A DNA stretch of 64,000 nucleotides from Acidobacteriota bacterium (GCA_020845575.1 JADLFL010000044.1:124001-188000), one strand, 5' to 3'. Counted from the stretch's first letter, positions 25,957 to 34,023 are shown. Notes: generated by a model from the sequence alone, not told the origin. A program made the numbers and translations.

Positions 25957-26850
25957 CTACGGGAGGCCCGTCAGGCGCTGGCTCAATTCACGCAATTGCC
26001 TGCGCACGTCGGCGTCGTTGGCCTGCTGATGCGGGGCGCCCGGCTTCGTGCCGATGAAGTAGGTCCCGCTCGGCTCCGTCGTGACGATGGCGTTCATCAC
26101 CGCTTCGGCGCCCTCATCCACCGTGGATGTCGGCGTGCGCCCCATGGATCGCACCATCGTCGTGTCCATGTACGTGGCCGGATGCAGGGCCTGCGCCACG
26201 ATGCCCCTGGTCTTCAGCGTCTGCGCCAGGTCGATGGTGAACATCACCTGCGCCAGCTTGCTCTGACCGTACGCGCGGCCCGACGAGTAGCCGCGCTCCA
26301 GCATCACGTCCGAGAAGTCGAGCGGCGACGCCGCCAGCGACGAGACGTTCACGATGCGCGGCGACTGTCCCCGCTCGAGGAGCGGCAGCAGCGCGTACGT
26401 AAGCGCGTAGCCAGACAGATAGTTCACCGCGAACTGCATTTCGTGTCCGTCGGCGCTCAGTGTGCGCGTGGGCACGATGATGCCGGCATTGTTGACGAGC
26501 AGGTCGAGTCGCTGATGATCGCGCGTGACGTCGGCGGCCAGGCGGCGAACCTCGGCGAGCGAGCCCAGATCGGCCTTATAGAAGCGTGCCGACCCTTTGC
26601 CGGCCTTCACGATTGCGTCCACCACCGCCGCACCGCGCTCGGCGTTACGCCCGTGCACGATGACGTAGGCCCCCTGAGCGGCCAGCCGGCGCGCCACCTC
26701 CCGGCCGAGCCCGTCGGTGGAACCCGTCACCAGCACGATGCGCTGTCCGGCAGCCGGTCTCGCGGGACCAGCCCCCGGTGACGGCTGCGCATACACGACG
26801 GCAGCAGCAGTGAAGAGCAGGGCCACGGTGACAAGCGCAACGTTGGTCAT
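25957..26850 (-). CDS. Short-chain dehydrogenase/reductase with signal peptide
   Basis: 297 residues; start at ATG 26850 with GGAGGA about 9 bases upstream. The N-terminus 'VALVTVALLFTAAAVVYAQ' is a signal peptide or anchor, uncommon for SDRs. The Rossmann motif is 'VLVTGSTDGLGREVARRLA', the NAG motif 'LDLLVNNAGI', the catalytic serine lies in 'RIVNVSSLAAS' and the Y-x3-K pair in 'SSGRAYGQSKLAQ'. So the active site is complete. It resembles retinol-dehydrogenase-like classical SDRs. It is transcribed against the efflux operon and bracketed by direct repeats, which suggests independent acquisition. How the NAD(P) cofactor is supplied outside the cytoplasm is unclear. Confidence 0.9.
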   Translation of the reverse strand: MTNVALVTVALLFTAAAVVYAQPSPGAGPARPAAGQRIVLVTGSTDGLGREVARRLAAQGAYVIVHGRNAERGAAVVDAIVKAGKGSARFYKADLGSLAEVRRLAADVTRDHQRLDLLVNNAGIIVPTRTLSADGHEMQFAVNYLSGYALTYALLPLLERGQSPRIVNVSSLAASPLDFSDVMLERGYSSGRAYGQSKLAQVMFTIDLAQTLKTRGIVAQALHPATYMDTTMVRSMGRTPTSTVDEGAEAVMNAIVTTEPSGTYFIGTKPGAPHQQANDADVRRQLRELSQRLTGLP

Positions 26851-26904
26851 GACAGTCGTCCTCCGAAGTGTCGATCCTCGCCGGGTTGGCACACTGGCGT
26901 CTGC

Positions 26905-26930
26905 AATGCCGAATGCCGCGATGCCGGGGA
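26905..26930. repeat. Right copy of direct repeat flanking the SDR gene
   Basis: GCAATGCCGAATGCCGCGAT followed by GCCGGG matches the copy at 25897 at 23 of 26 positions in the same orientation, about 1 kb apart with only the SDR gene between. Confidence 0.8.
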
Positions 26931-27000
26931 TGTGGACACACACCATACACTCGGCTCATACATTTCGCTCAGCGCGCATCCGGGAAGGCGACGAGTCACT

Positions 27001-27040
27001 CTGGACTTGATTTGAGTCCAGTCAGCGAGCAAACTGGACT
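27001..27040. promoter_or_regulatory. CTGGACT inverted plus direct repeats before the AAA/DUF4143 gene
   Basis: CTGGACT (27001-27007) and AGTCCAG (27015-27021) form an inverted repeat over TGATTTG; a third copy, CTGGACT, lies at 27034-27040, two bases before the start codon. Candidate operator or RNA hairpin controlling the ATPase gene. The remaining spacer 26851-27000 holds the SDR ribosome binding site and one copy of the flanking repeat. Confidence 0.6.
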
Positions 27041-27042
27041 CG

Positions 27043-28350
27043 ATGGACTACCAGTCTGCCTTCACGGAGATCCTGGCCGAGACACGGGACGAGCCCGCCA
27101 CGCCGTACCTGCACCGTGGGCTCGACTACGCCGTCGTGCCGCGCAAGGCAGTCGTCCTCAAGGGCGTCCGACGATCCGGGAAGTCCACACTCCTTCGTCA
27201 GGCCGGAGACGACCAAACCGGTGCCGGACGACTCTGTCTCCACATGAACTTCGTGGACGATCGCCTCGCCGGCCTGACGGGCGCACATCTCGGCGCCCTG
27301 CTTGACGCGTTCCACCGCGTGTATCCGCAGACGCGCCCGGCGCAGCCCCTCACCCTGCTGCTGGACGAACTGCAGGTGGTGGAGGGATGGGAAGCGTTCG
27401 TCGAGCGACAACTCCGCGTCCGCGATCGTCGCGTCTTCGTCACGGGATCGAGCGCCAAGCTGCTGAGTCAGGAGATCGCGTCGGCCATGCGCGGGCGCAG
27501 CCTGTCCTACGAAGTCTTCCCGTTCGACTTCCCCGAGTTCCTCGCTCTTCAGGGCGTACTGCCATCGCGACTGCCGCTCGGGGCCGACGAGAAGGCCATG
27601 GTGAAGGCCCATTTCCGACGGTACCTCATGGAAGGAGGCTTCCCGGAGACCATCGGACTCGACAGGTCGACGCAGGTGCGCATGCTCCAGGAGTACCTGG
27701 ACGTCCTGCTCCTGCGGGACGTCATCGAGCGGCACGATACGTCGTCTCCGACGATGATCCGGCGATTCCTGTTGCTGCTCGTGAACCGCTTCGCGAGTTC
27801 CGTGACGATCAATCGATGCGTGGAACTGCTGCGCGCGCAAGGCCTGGGCACCGCGAAGGCCCATCTCAGCGAGGTGCTGGACTGGTTCCACGATGCGTAT
27901 GCGGTTTTCCCGGTCAAGGTGCTCAGCGAGTCGGTGCAGAAGCAGAACACCAACCCGCGGAAGCTGTACGTCATCGACAACGGTCTCATCAACGCGGCAA
28001 CCACAGGACGGCTGCACAACGAGGGCCGTCTTCTCGAGAACCTCGTATTCCTGACCTTGCGCCGACGCGGCCATGACGTTCACTACCTCAGGACGCGCAG
28101 CGGCTACGAGGTCGACTTCCACTCCGAGTCAGAGGGCCTCGTCCAGGTCGCGTGGACGCTCGCCGACGAGGGTACGCGCACTCGCGAAGTCCGCGCACTC
28201 GAGCAGGCCATGGAAGAACTGTCGATCAAGGAAGCCACGCTGGTCACGAGCGAGGAGTCCGGCACCATCGCCCTGCCGTCAGGCGTCGTCCACGTACGGC
28301 CGGCATGGGAGTGGGTACTCGACGAGCGCCCGACCACGCGCCACGCCTGA
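27043..28350 (+). CDS. AAA family ATPase with DUF4143 C-terminal domain
   Basis: 435 residues. Walker A 'LKGVRRSGKSTLL' (about 41-48), Walker B 'LTLLLDELQVVEGWEAFV' and sensor-like 'RRVFVTGSSAKLLSQEIA' with 'RGRSLSYEVFPFDFPEFL' match the AAA_14 group. The C-terminal part contains 'LSEVLDWFHDAYAVFPVKVL', 'RKLYVIDNGLINA' and 'LENLVFLTLRRRG', then 'YLRTRSGYEVDF', the DUF4143 domain, which resembles PD-(D/E)xK-type nuclease folds (E and D-F-x positions). Such genes are scattered and often horizontally transferred. No clear Shine-Dalgarno. Function unknown; it stands beside a toxin-antitoxin pair but points the other way. Confidence 0.9.
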   Translation: MDYQSAFTEILAETRDEPATPYLHRGLDYAVVPRKAVVLKGVRRSGKSTLLRQAGDDQTGAGRLCLHMNFVDDRLAGLTGAHLGALLDAFHRVYPQTRPAQPLTLLLDELQVVEGWEAFVERQLRVRDRRVFVTGSSAKLLSQEIASAMRGRSLSYEVFPFDFPEFLALQGVLPSRLPLGADEKAMVKAHFRRYLMEGGFPETIGLDRSTQVRMLQEYLDVLLLRDVIERHDTSSPTMIRRFLLLLVNRFASSVTINRCVELLRAQGLGTAKAHLSEVLDWFHDAYAVFPVKVLSESVQKQNTNPRKLYVIDNGLINAATTGRLHNEGRLLENLVFLTLRRRGHDVHYLRTRSGYEVDFHSESEGLVQVAWTLADEGTRTREVRALEQAMEELSIKEATLVTSEESGTIALPSGVVHVRPAWEWVLDERPTTRHA

Positions 28351-28380
28351 GGCAGAACAGCCGGGGCTTCCAACGTCCCG

Positions 28381-29127
28381 TCACGTGGCCGGTGCGGGCA
28401 GCCGACCGTCGACGAGAAACTCCTCACGCGGGAAGGTGAAGGCGGCGACGTCGAAGAAGTTGCGCCGCACGCACTCGACATGCAACCTCGTGGCCGTGCA
28501 GTGCCACGTTTCCAGATCGCGCGGCCGAGCGGTACCGAACACCGCCGGCGTGAAGATGCCGATGTTCACGCCCCCTCGCCGATCGCGCGCGGAGGGGTAC
28601 CTGAAGGCTTCCACCGACGCGTCCCGCATGGCCCGGCCGAGCGCCTGCGTCGCCGCGTAGTCGGTGGGCGATGTGATGGTCGCCCGATGCGCACGGAACG
28701 GCGCGACAGTCAGGTCGATGCCGCGAGTGGTCCGCACCCGTACCATGAACGCCGTGTGCCAGGTGGCGACGACGTCGAGATCGGCACGAGTCCCATCGAG
28801 AAAGACCAGACGGTAGTACGCCAACTCGGCGAACGCCGTCTGCCGCTCTTCGGAGCCATACCAGAGGCTTCGCTCGTGCCGTGCGCCGAAGCGCGAGCCG
28901 TGCTCGAGCGGCGGATAGCGGAACGGCGTGGAGAGCAGCACGTGCAGGCGACCGGCACGCGACGGTGGTTTGGCCGCTTCGATGAGTTGTTCGAGCAGCG
29001 CCTGCTCTTCGAGGGAGTCGACCAGCTTGCGCGTCGACACGTGATGCTGTGACTCGACCACGCGCCAGGGCGACAGCCGGAGCGGGCGGAGTCTCGCCTT
29101 CCGAAGATCGTCGAGCACGTGTGTCAC
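28381..29127 (-). CDS. RES domain toxin
   Basis: 248 residues. GTG start at 29127 overlaps the antitoxin stop by four bases (GTGA), the usual arrangement in RES-Xre pairs. The RES core is 'STPFRYPPLEHGSRFGARHE' (R70, Y71, SRFG 78-81) then 'RSLWYGSEERQTAFAELAYY' (Y90, E101), matching the conserved Arg, Tyr and Glu of the family. Characterised RES toxins such as MbcT degrade NAD+ (hydrolysis or phosphorolysis) and stop growth when the antitoxin is lost. The preceding ~60 residues are an N-terminal extension seen in longer members. Expected to be held inactive by the neighbouring Xre protein. Confidence 0.9.
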   Translation of the reverse strand: MTHVLDDLRKARLRPLRLSPWRVVESQHHVSTRKLVDSLEEQALLEQLIEAAKPPSRAGRLHVLLSTPFRYPPLEHGSRFGARHERSLWYGSEERQTAFAELAYYRLVFLDGTRADLDVVATWHTAFMVRVRTTRGIDLTVAPFRAHRATITSPTDYAATQALGRAMRDASVEAFRYPSARDRRGGVNIGIFTPAVFGTARPRDLETWHCTATRLHVECVRRNFFDVAAFTFPREEFLVDGRLPAPAT

Positions 29128-29501
29128 ATCCGGCCGCGCATGCCGTCCAGATACCGGACGACATCCACCAGCCCCTGCACGCTCGCCAGCCGTTCCGCCG
29201 GAACGCCTCCGAGATGATCGTTCTGCGCCGAGAGCCACGCCCGCGCCTGCGCGTCGTTACCGCCGACGAGCGTATCCAGGCTCCGATACAGACGCAGGAA
29301 GAGGAGCGCGAGCTCGCCCTCCTTGCTCGACGGGTCGATGCCGCGGCCCCGTGTCAGCCGAGACACGGACGCCTCGCTCGCGCCGAGGATCGCGGCGACG
29401 TCGCGCTGGCGCAAGTCGAGTCGCGCCGCAGCGTTGAGCACAGCCTTCGCGAGAACAACCTCCGGCGCGATGTCGGACTGTCTCGATCCGAGATTCATCA
29501 T
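29124..29501 (-). CDS. Xre/MbcA/ParS family antitoxin (DUF2384)
   Basis: 125 residues; start ATG 29501 (ATG 29498 also possible). The helix-turn-helix region is 'LDLRQRDVAAILGASEASVS' with 'RLTRGRGIDPSS'. The C-terminal domain 'RAWLSAQNDHLGGVPAERLA' to 'VVRYLDGMRGRM' is the DUF2384 signature (W-x4-N-x2-L-G-G). It precedes the RES toxin in one transcript. In studied pairs the antitoxin plugs the toxin active site with its C-terminus and represses its own promoter; a candidate operator lies directly upstream. Confidence 0.92.
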   Translation of the reverse strand: MMNLGSRQSDIAPEVVLAKAVLNAAARLDLRQRDVAAILGASEASVSRLTRGRGIDPSSKEGELALLFLRLYRSLDTLVGGNDAQARAWLSAQNDHLGGVPAERLASVQGLVDVVRYLDGMRGRM

Positions 29502-29508
29502 GTGAAAT

Positions 29509-29539
29509 CATATTGACCATTCAAGTCACGTGCAATATG
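29509..29539. promoter_or_regulatory. CATATTG/CAATATG inverted repeat upstream of the RES-Xre pair
   Basis: CATATTG (29509-29515) and CAATATG (29533-29539) are perfect 7-bp inverted copies with a 17-base spacer, eight bases upstream of the antitoxin start. They are AT-rich against a GC-rich background. Candidate autoregulatory site for the Xre antitoxin. Confidence 0.6.
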
Positions 29540-29558
29540 CCCCCCTCTCCCTGTCATC

Positions 29559-29645
29559 CGGACGGGGCCGCCCCGCCCGCGCGCAGGCGAGCCTCCCGTA
29601 CCCGCGCTGTTCGCGCCAAGGACGGGTGGGGCTGTCCGGCGACAG
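29559..29645. repeat. GGACGGGGCCGCCCC element between antitoxin and DUF72 genes
   Basis: CCGGACGGGGCCGCCCCGCC starts at 29559; its near-copy occurs in the opposite orientation at about 32294-32314. A second half, GCGCCAAGGACGGG near 29614, recurs before the gene at 11580 (about 11535-11548). No gene is seen in 29540-29672. Confidence 0.65.
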
Positions 29646-29672
29646 GACCCGCGCCACAGTGCCGGCCGCGGA

Positions 29673-30371
29673 TTAGCTCAGACAGGCCTTGAAGCGCGAT
29701 GCGAACTCGGGGCCCTTGCCCTCGTCTTCGTGCTTGAAGTAGACGAACGTCTCGCGCCAGTGCGGCTGCTGATCCTGGACGTAGCGCGCCCAGCGCTCGA
29801 TGTCGGCGTCCGTGTAGCCCTCGTCGCGCAGACGGAGGTAGCCGTAGTCGGCGGTGCGTACGAGCGGCGTGTGGCGCTCGGGACTGTCGGCGAGACACAG
29901 CGCGAGGTTGCGCGACTGCAGGATGGCGTAGACCTCGTCGGTCCACCATGACGGGTGCCTGAACTCGAACGCCGCACGCAGCGCCGGCGGCAGTTCGTCG
30001 ACGAACGCCTGCAGCAGCGGCGCGTCGCACTTGAAGTGCGGATTGAGCTGCACGAGCACGCACCCGAGGCGCGGGCCGAGCGCGGCACCGGCGGCGCAGA
30101 ACGCTCGCAACGGGTCCGAGACGTCCTTCAGCCGGCGATCGTGGGTGATGCGCTTGGGTGCCTTCAGCGTGAACGTGAAGCCCTCGGGCACCTGCGCGGC
30201 CCAGCCCTCCACGAGGGCGGCCGTTGGCATGCGGTAGAACGTGTAATTGATCTCCACCGTGTCGAAGACGCCCGCGTAGTACGGGAGCATCGCCTTGGCG
30301 GCGATCTTCTCCGGGTAGAAGCGGCCTTTCCACTCTGGGTAGTTGTATCCGGACGTCCCTACGTGAATCAT
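29673..30371 (-). CDS. DUF72 family protein
   Basis: 232 residues; ATG 30371 with GAGGA eight bases upstream. It opens with the family's 'MIHVGTSGYNYPEWKGRFYP', then 'DTVEINYTFYRMPTAALVEG', 'FTFTLKAPKRITHDRRLKDV', 'FEFRHPSWWTDEVYAIL' and 'YGYLRLRDEG', all conserved in the DUF72 TIM-barrel family. Biochemical function is unknown; a sugar-isomerase-like barrel has been suggested from structures. It is divergent from the next gene with only 17 bases between. Confidence 0.93.
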   Translation of the reverse strand: MIHVGTSGYNYPEWKGRFYPEKIAAKAMLPYYAGVFDTVEINYTFYRMPTAALVEGWAAQVPEGFTFTLKAPKRITHDRRLKDVSDPLRAFCAAGAALGPRLGCVLVQLNPHFKCDAPLLQAFVDELPPALRAAFEFRHPSWWTDEVYAILQSRNLALCLADSPERHTPLVRTADYGYLRLRDEGYTDADIERWARYVQDQQPHWRETFVYFKHEDEGKGPEFASRFKACLS

Positions 30372-30388
30372 CTGTCACGTCCTCTGTG

Positions 30389-31123
30389 ATGCCGACCTGT
30401 CGATTCACGCGCGCCGAACGGCGCCTCATCGCGAGCCTGCGTACACCTCCCGAGGTACAACGCTGGCTCAACGCCCTTCCTTACAACGCCGAGCCCGATG
30501 GCGACACGCAGCGGTCCTTCCGCACCGTTGTCGCGCTCGGCACGGCGCACTGCATGGAAGCCGCGCTCAGCGCCGCCGTGATCCTCGAAGCGCACGGCTG
30601 GCCGCCGCTCGTGATGAGTCTCGAGTCCGAAGACAAGCTCGATCACGTGGTGTTCGTCTACCGCACGGCCACTGGCTGGGGCAGCATCGGCCGGTCGCGC
30701 GACCCTGGCCTGCACGGGAGGCGTCCGGCGTTCCGCACGCTCCGCGCGCTCGCCGCCAGCTACGTCGATCCGTACGTGGACGCCACCGGACGCATCACCG
30801 GCTACGGCGTGCTCGACCTGCGGACCGTCGACCGCTACGACTGGCGCTGCTCCACGCGCAATCTCTGGCACATCGAACAGCTGCTCCGCGACCTTCCGCA
30901 CGTCGCGCTGCGTACGAGCAACGCGCGCATCGACGGGCTCCGCCGCCGCTACCACGCGTTCATAGCCGCGCATCCGGGATTCAAGCCGCTCTACTACACC
31001 GGCCAGCACCGTTGGCACCCGCTGCCATCGGTGTTCGATTCGTCCGTGCGTCTCGCGCGGACGCTCGCACGCGCGGGCACGAGCCGTCTCAGTCGAGGTC
31101 GAACGCGCGCTCGGGCCTCGTGA
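30389..31123 (+). CDS. Hypothetical protein with transglutaminase-like Cys-His arrangement
   Basis: 244 residues from ATG 30389 (GTG 30386 also possible). No named family recognised. 'GTAHCMEAALSAAVILEAHG' puts a cysteine at the start of a helix and 'DKLDHVVFVYRTATGWGSIG' puts a histidine at the start of a strand, as in transglutaminase-like/papain-fold proteins; a third residue could be the aspartate in 'SRDPGLHG'. No signal peptide. A ribosome binding site is not evident. It shares a 17-base divergent spacer with the DUF72 gene and overlaps the next minus-strand gene tail to tail by 35 bases. Confidence 0.7.
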   Translation: MPTCRFTRAERRLIASLRTPPEVQRWLNALPYNAEPDGDTQRSFRTVVALGTAHCMEAALSAAVILEAHGWPPLVMSLESEDKLDHVVFVYRTATGWGSIGRSRDPGLHGRRPAFRTLRALAASYVDPYVDATGRITGYGVLDLRTVDRYDWRCSTRNLWHIEQLLRDLPHVALRTSNARIDGLRRRYHAFIAAHPGFKPLYYTGQHRWHPLPSVFDSSVRLARTLARAGTSRLSRGRTRARAS

Positions 31124-31391
31124 TCGGCTCCTTGCGCGCCTGTTCGAGCGCCTCCTTGAAGCGGCGGTCGAGGTCGTCGCCGCGGTTCTTCTCAGCCTGG
31201 AACGACTGCTCGAACAGTCGTTCGCGCGCGGCGGCTTCCTCCGCCAGGAGCCGGTGCGCATCGTCGATCTCGCGGACGGGCCCGGTGCGGGCCTCCTTGT
31301 GCGAGACCACGCGCTTCAGGTTCACGTCCACCACGAGCTCGGCGCGGCAGCAGGGGCACTGGACGGTGAGTTCGGAGGCGAGGCGACTCAT
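31089..31391 (-). CDS. Small zinc-ribbon-like protein with helical C-terminus
   Basis: 100 residues; start ATG 31391 with AAGGGAA upstream. 'LTVQCPCCRAELVVDVNLKR' contains a C-x2-C pair (CPCC) typical of half a zinc ribbon. The rest, including 'DDAHRLLAEEAAARERLFEQ', is highly charged and likely coiled coil. No second cysteine pair, so it may bind metal as a dimer. Not assigned to a named family. Its 3' end overlaps the 3' end of the preceding plus-strand gene. Confidence 0.7.
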   Translation of the reverse strand: MSRLASELTVQCPCCRAELVVDVNLKRVVSHKEARTGPVREIDDAHRLLAEEAAARERLFEQSFQAEKNRGDDLDRRFKEALEQARKEPITRPERAFDLD

Positions 31392-31455
31392 GGCGGGTTC
31401 CCTTTCCGGACGCGGAATGACGTAATCTGGAAGACACCCCGCGCGTCGGGGGATC

Positions 31456-32217
31456 ATGACACAGCACGCTCACTCTCGCGCGCCCGCCACGCGCCGCCTG
31501 CGCCTGGCGACATACAACATCCACAAGGGCCGCGGCATGGATGGCCGTACGCGCATCGACCGCATCGCGGAGGTCATCGCGAGCCTCGATGCCGACGTCA
31601 TCGCGTTGCAGGAAGTGGTGGGCGGTGGCCCCGAAGAAGAGGGTCAGGCCGCAGACCTGGCCGCCAGGCTCGGCATGGGGTGGACGATGGATGCCGTCCG
31701 GCTCCTGCGCGGGAAGTCGTATGGCAACGTCGTGCTCAGCCGCTTCCCGATCGCACAATCCCAGGCGTGCGACCTGTCGTGCGACAAGCGCGAGCCGCGC
31801 GGCTGCATGCGGGTGGACGTGGACCTGCAGGGGCAGGTGCTGCATCTCTTCAACGTCCATCTGGGCACCGCCGTCATGGAGCGTCGGAAGCAGGCGCCGC
31901 GCCTGGCCGAGTTCGTCGCCGACCACACCATGCCCGGCCCGAGGGCGTTGCTCGGCGACTTCAACGAGTGGGTGAAGGGGCTCACGTCGAAAACGCTCGG
32001 CTCGATGCTCGAAGGCGTCGATCTCTCGCAGCACCTCCGTCGGCGCCGCACGTATCCCGGCGTACTGCCGATGTTTCACCTCGATCACATCTACGTGGCA
32101 GGTGGACTCGAAGTCGAGAAGGTCAGCCTCCCCCGCACCAGGCTCACGCTGGTGGCCAGCGATCACCTCCCCCTCGTCGCCGACGTCGTCCTTCCCGACG
32201 GCTCTCGGCGCGGGTGA
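31456..32217 (+). CDS. Endonuclease/exonuclease/phosphatase family protein
   Basis: 253 residues; ATG 31456 preceded by GGGGGA. Motifs of the EEP fold in order: 'LRLATYNIHKGRGMDG' (metal/substrate N), 'ADVIALQEVVGG' (catalytic E), 'LHLFNVHLGTAVMERRKQ', 'RALLGDFNEWVKG' (GDFN) and the C-terminal 'ASDHLPLVADVVL' (SDH). All catalytic residues are present. Substrates in this superfamily range from DNA to phosphoinositides; 'LDHIYVAGGLEVEKVSLPRT' resembles bacterial members of unknown role. No signal peptide. Neighbouring spacer contains a GC-rich repeat. Confidence 0.9.
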   Translation: MTQHAHSRAPATRRLRLATYNIHKGRGMDGRTRIDRIAEVIASLDADVIALQEVVGGGPEEEGQAADLAARLGMGWTMDAVRLLRGKSYGNVVLSRFPIAQSQACDLSCDKREPRGCMRVDVDLQGQVLHLFNVHLGTAVMERRKQAPRLAEFVADHTMPGPRALLGDFNEWVKGLTSKTLGSMLEGVDLSQHLRRRRTYPGVLPMFHLDHIYVAGGLEVEKVSLPRTRLTLVASDHLPLVADVVLPDGSRRG

Positions 32218-32280
32218 GGACGCGGGTCCTGCCGCTCGACAACCCAACCCGTCCTCAGCGCGAACGGTCGTTGTACGGCG

Positions 32281-32315
32281 GACGCGCTTGCGGGCGGGGC
32301 AGCCCCGTCCGGCGC
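32281..32315. repeat. GGGCGGGGCAGCCCCGTCC element between EEP and M28 genes
   Basis: GCGGGCGGGGCAGCCCCGTC is the reverse-complement relative of the element at 29559. It lies between two convergent genes and may end transcription in both directions. Confidence 0.65.
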
Positions 32316-32346
32316 CACCGCGTCCGCGACGCGCGCGCAGCGACGC

Positions 32347-34020
32347 TCACGGGAGTGTCGCTGCCGCACGTTGTCGGGCAGGCGTGAAGCGCTCGCGCGT
32401 ATCCGCGACGGTGCGGGCGGTGCCGTAGATCGCCCCGGTCACGCGGCGCAGTTTCGCGAAGTCGATGCGGTCGATCTCATCGTCGAGGCCGTGATAGTCC
32501 GCGTGCAGGCCCGTGAAGAAGAACGCGACGGGGATGCCGTGCTTCGCGTACAGGTAGTGGTCGCTCCGCCGGTAGATATCGGCGGGGTCGTCCGGCGCAT
32601 CGAGCGCGTAGTCGAACCGCACGCCCGACGGTCCGGCGGATTCGGCGACGAGCGTGCCGAAGGCCTCGGAGATCCGCCGCGAACCGACCACATAGACCGA
32701 ATCGCGCTCGGTGAGCGGCAGCGCGCCGGCGGGCACGGGCGACCCTACGTCGCGGCCACGTCCGATCACGTCGACGTTCAGCTGCGCGACGATGCGATCG
32801 AGTGGGACGGTGGGATGGTCGGTGAAGTAGCGGGAGCCCCAGAGGCCGGACTCCTCGCCCGTGTGCCACACGAAGAGAAGCGAGCGGCGCTGGCGCGGAG
32901 ACGTCGACGCGAACGCCTCGGCCATCGCGAGCAGCGCCACCGTCCCGGACCCGTCATCGTCGGCACCGTTGTAAATCGCGTCGCCGGCAGCGTTCGGCGT
33001 CGACGCCACGCCGAGGTGATCGTAGTGCGCGCCGAGCGCGACGTACTCGTGCCGTGCCTGCGCATCGCCGCCTTCGAACACGCCCACCACGTTGCTCGTG
33101 GTCACGCGCGCGGTCTTCGCGGCAACGACGAGATGCACGCGCTTGCCCGGCGACAGCACGAACGGCTCCGCGGGTTCGCGACGGACGGCGCGCTGGAACA
33201 CCTCCTGCGATGACACGCGCTCGCCTTCGAACAACGCGCTGATGGCGCGCACCGAGAGCGTGGCCGACGGCAGGACAGATGCGTCAGCAGAGGCGAACGC
33301 ATCGACGGTGACCGTACTGCGCGTGCGACGTGTCTCGAGCGTCGCGTTCCATGCGTCGAGCGTCGGGTAGTCCGGCAGATAGAGCACGCCGACGGCCCCA
33401 CGCGCGCGCGCCGCGTCCTCGGTGAACTCCCAGTCGTCACCGCGCGGGCCCGTCAGGTCGGACCGCGAAAATCCCACGGGCAGCCCGAGGTGCGAGACGA
33501 CGAAGCGACCGCGCACGTCGACATCCTTGTAGGGATCGACCCCACGCGAGCGAATCACCGTGCCGTTGCCCACGTAGACGAGACCGCCGTCGGCGCTGCC
33601 ATAGGCGTCGCGCGGCAGGAAGCCGGCGCCGGCCGCGAAGCGCTGGTCGCCGATCGTCAGGCTCGTGCCGTCCTCGTCGAGCTGTCGTCGCGTGAGCGCG
33701 AGCGTCTGGAGGAACGTCCCGTTGTCGCCCGCCGGCGTGAGGCCGATGCGCTCGAGCCGCGACGCGATGAACGCGGCCGCGACGTCGAGTCCCGCCGACG
33801 GCGTCTTGCGCCCCTCGAGCGCGTCCGACGCGATGAACGTCAGGTCGGCGCGCAACTGACGCTCGGTGATCCGTTCGGCGCCTGCCGCCGCACGGCCCCG
33901 GCGTCCGCCCTGGGCGTGCAACAGGTCCGGCGCCACGACAGCGCCACCGACGGCAGAGATGACGAGCACCGCGACCGGAGCGAGCACACGCAGGCGGAAC
34001 ACGTGAGCAGTGTAGGACAT
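32347..34020 (-). CDS. M28 family zinc aminopeptidase with inserted PA domain
   Basis: 557 residues; start ATG 34020 preferred because the longer frame runs into repeat sequence. Signal peptide ends near 'VVAPDLLHAQ'. The N-terminal part and the region about 140-240 look like a protease-associated domain ('GGLVYVGNGTVIRSRGV'). The M28 core is complete: 'VALGAHYDHLG' (H), 'YNGADDDGSGT' (D), 'FVWHTGEESGLWGSRYF' (EE), 'QLNVDVIGRG' (D) and 'TGLHADYHGLDDEID' (H). It should be a di-zinc exported aminopeptidase that releases N-terminal amino acids from peptides. Upstream are heptamer and MITE-like repeats. Confidence 0.93.
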   Translation of the reverse strand: MSYTAHVFRLRVLAPVAVLVISAVGGAVVAPDLLHAQGGRRGRAAAGAERITERQLRADLTFIASDALEGRKTPSAGLDVAAAFIASRLERIGLTPAGDNGTFLQTLALTRRQLDEDGTSLTIGDQRFAAGAGFLPRDAYGSADGGLVYVGNGTVIRSRGVDPYKDVDVRGRFVVSHLGLPVGFSRSDLTGPRGDDWEFTEDAARARGAVGVLYLPDYPTLDAWNATLETRRTRSTVTVDAFASADASVLPSATLSVRAISALFEGERVSSQEVFQRAVRREPAEPFVLSPGKRVHLVVAAKTARVTTSNVVGVFEGGDAQARHEYVALGAHYDHLGVASTPNAAGDAIYNGADDDGSGTVALLAMAEAFASTSPRQRRSLLFVWHTGEESGLWGSRYFTDHPTVPLDRIVAQLNVDVIGRGRDVGSPVPAGALPLTERDSVYVVGSRRISEAFGTLVAESAGPSGVRFDYALDAPDDPADIYRRSDHYLYAKHGIPVAFFFTGLHADYHGLDDEIDRIDFAKLRRVTGAIYGTARTVADTRERFTPARQRAAATLP

Positions 34021-34023
34021 CGA

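Noticed and set aside
25957..32217. Integrated mobile island
   Set aside because: Accessory genes cluster here, but there is no integrase, transposase, tRNA att site or clear composition break, so only the SDR direct repeats are reported.
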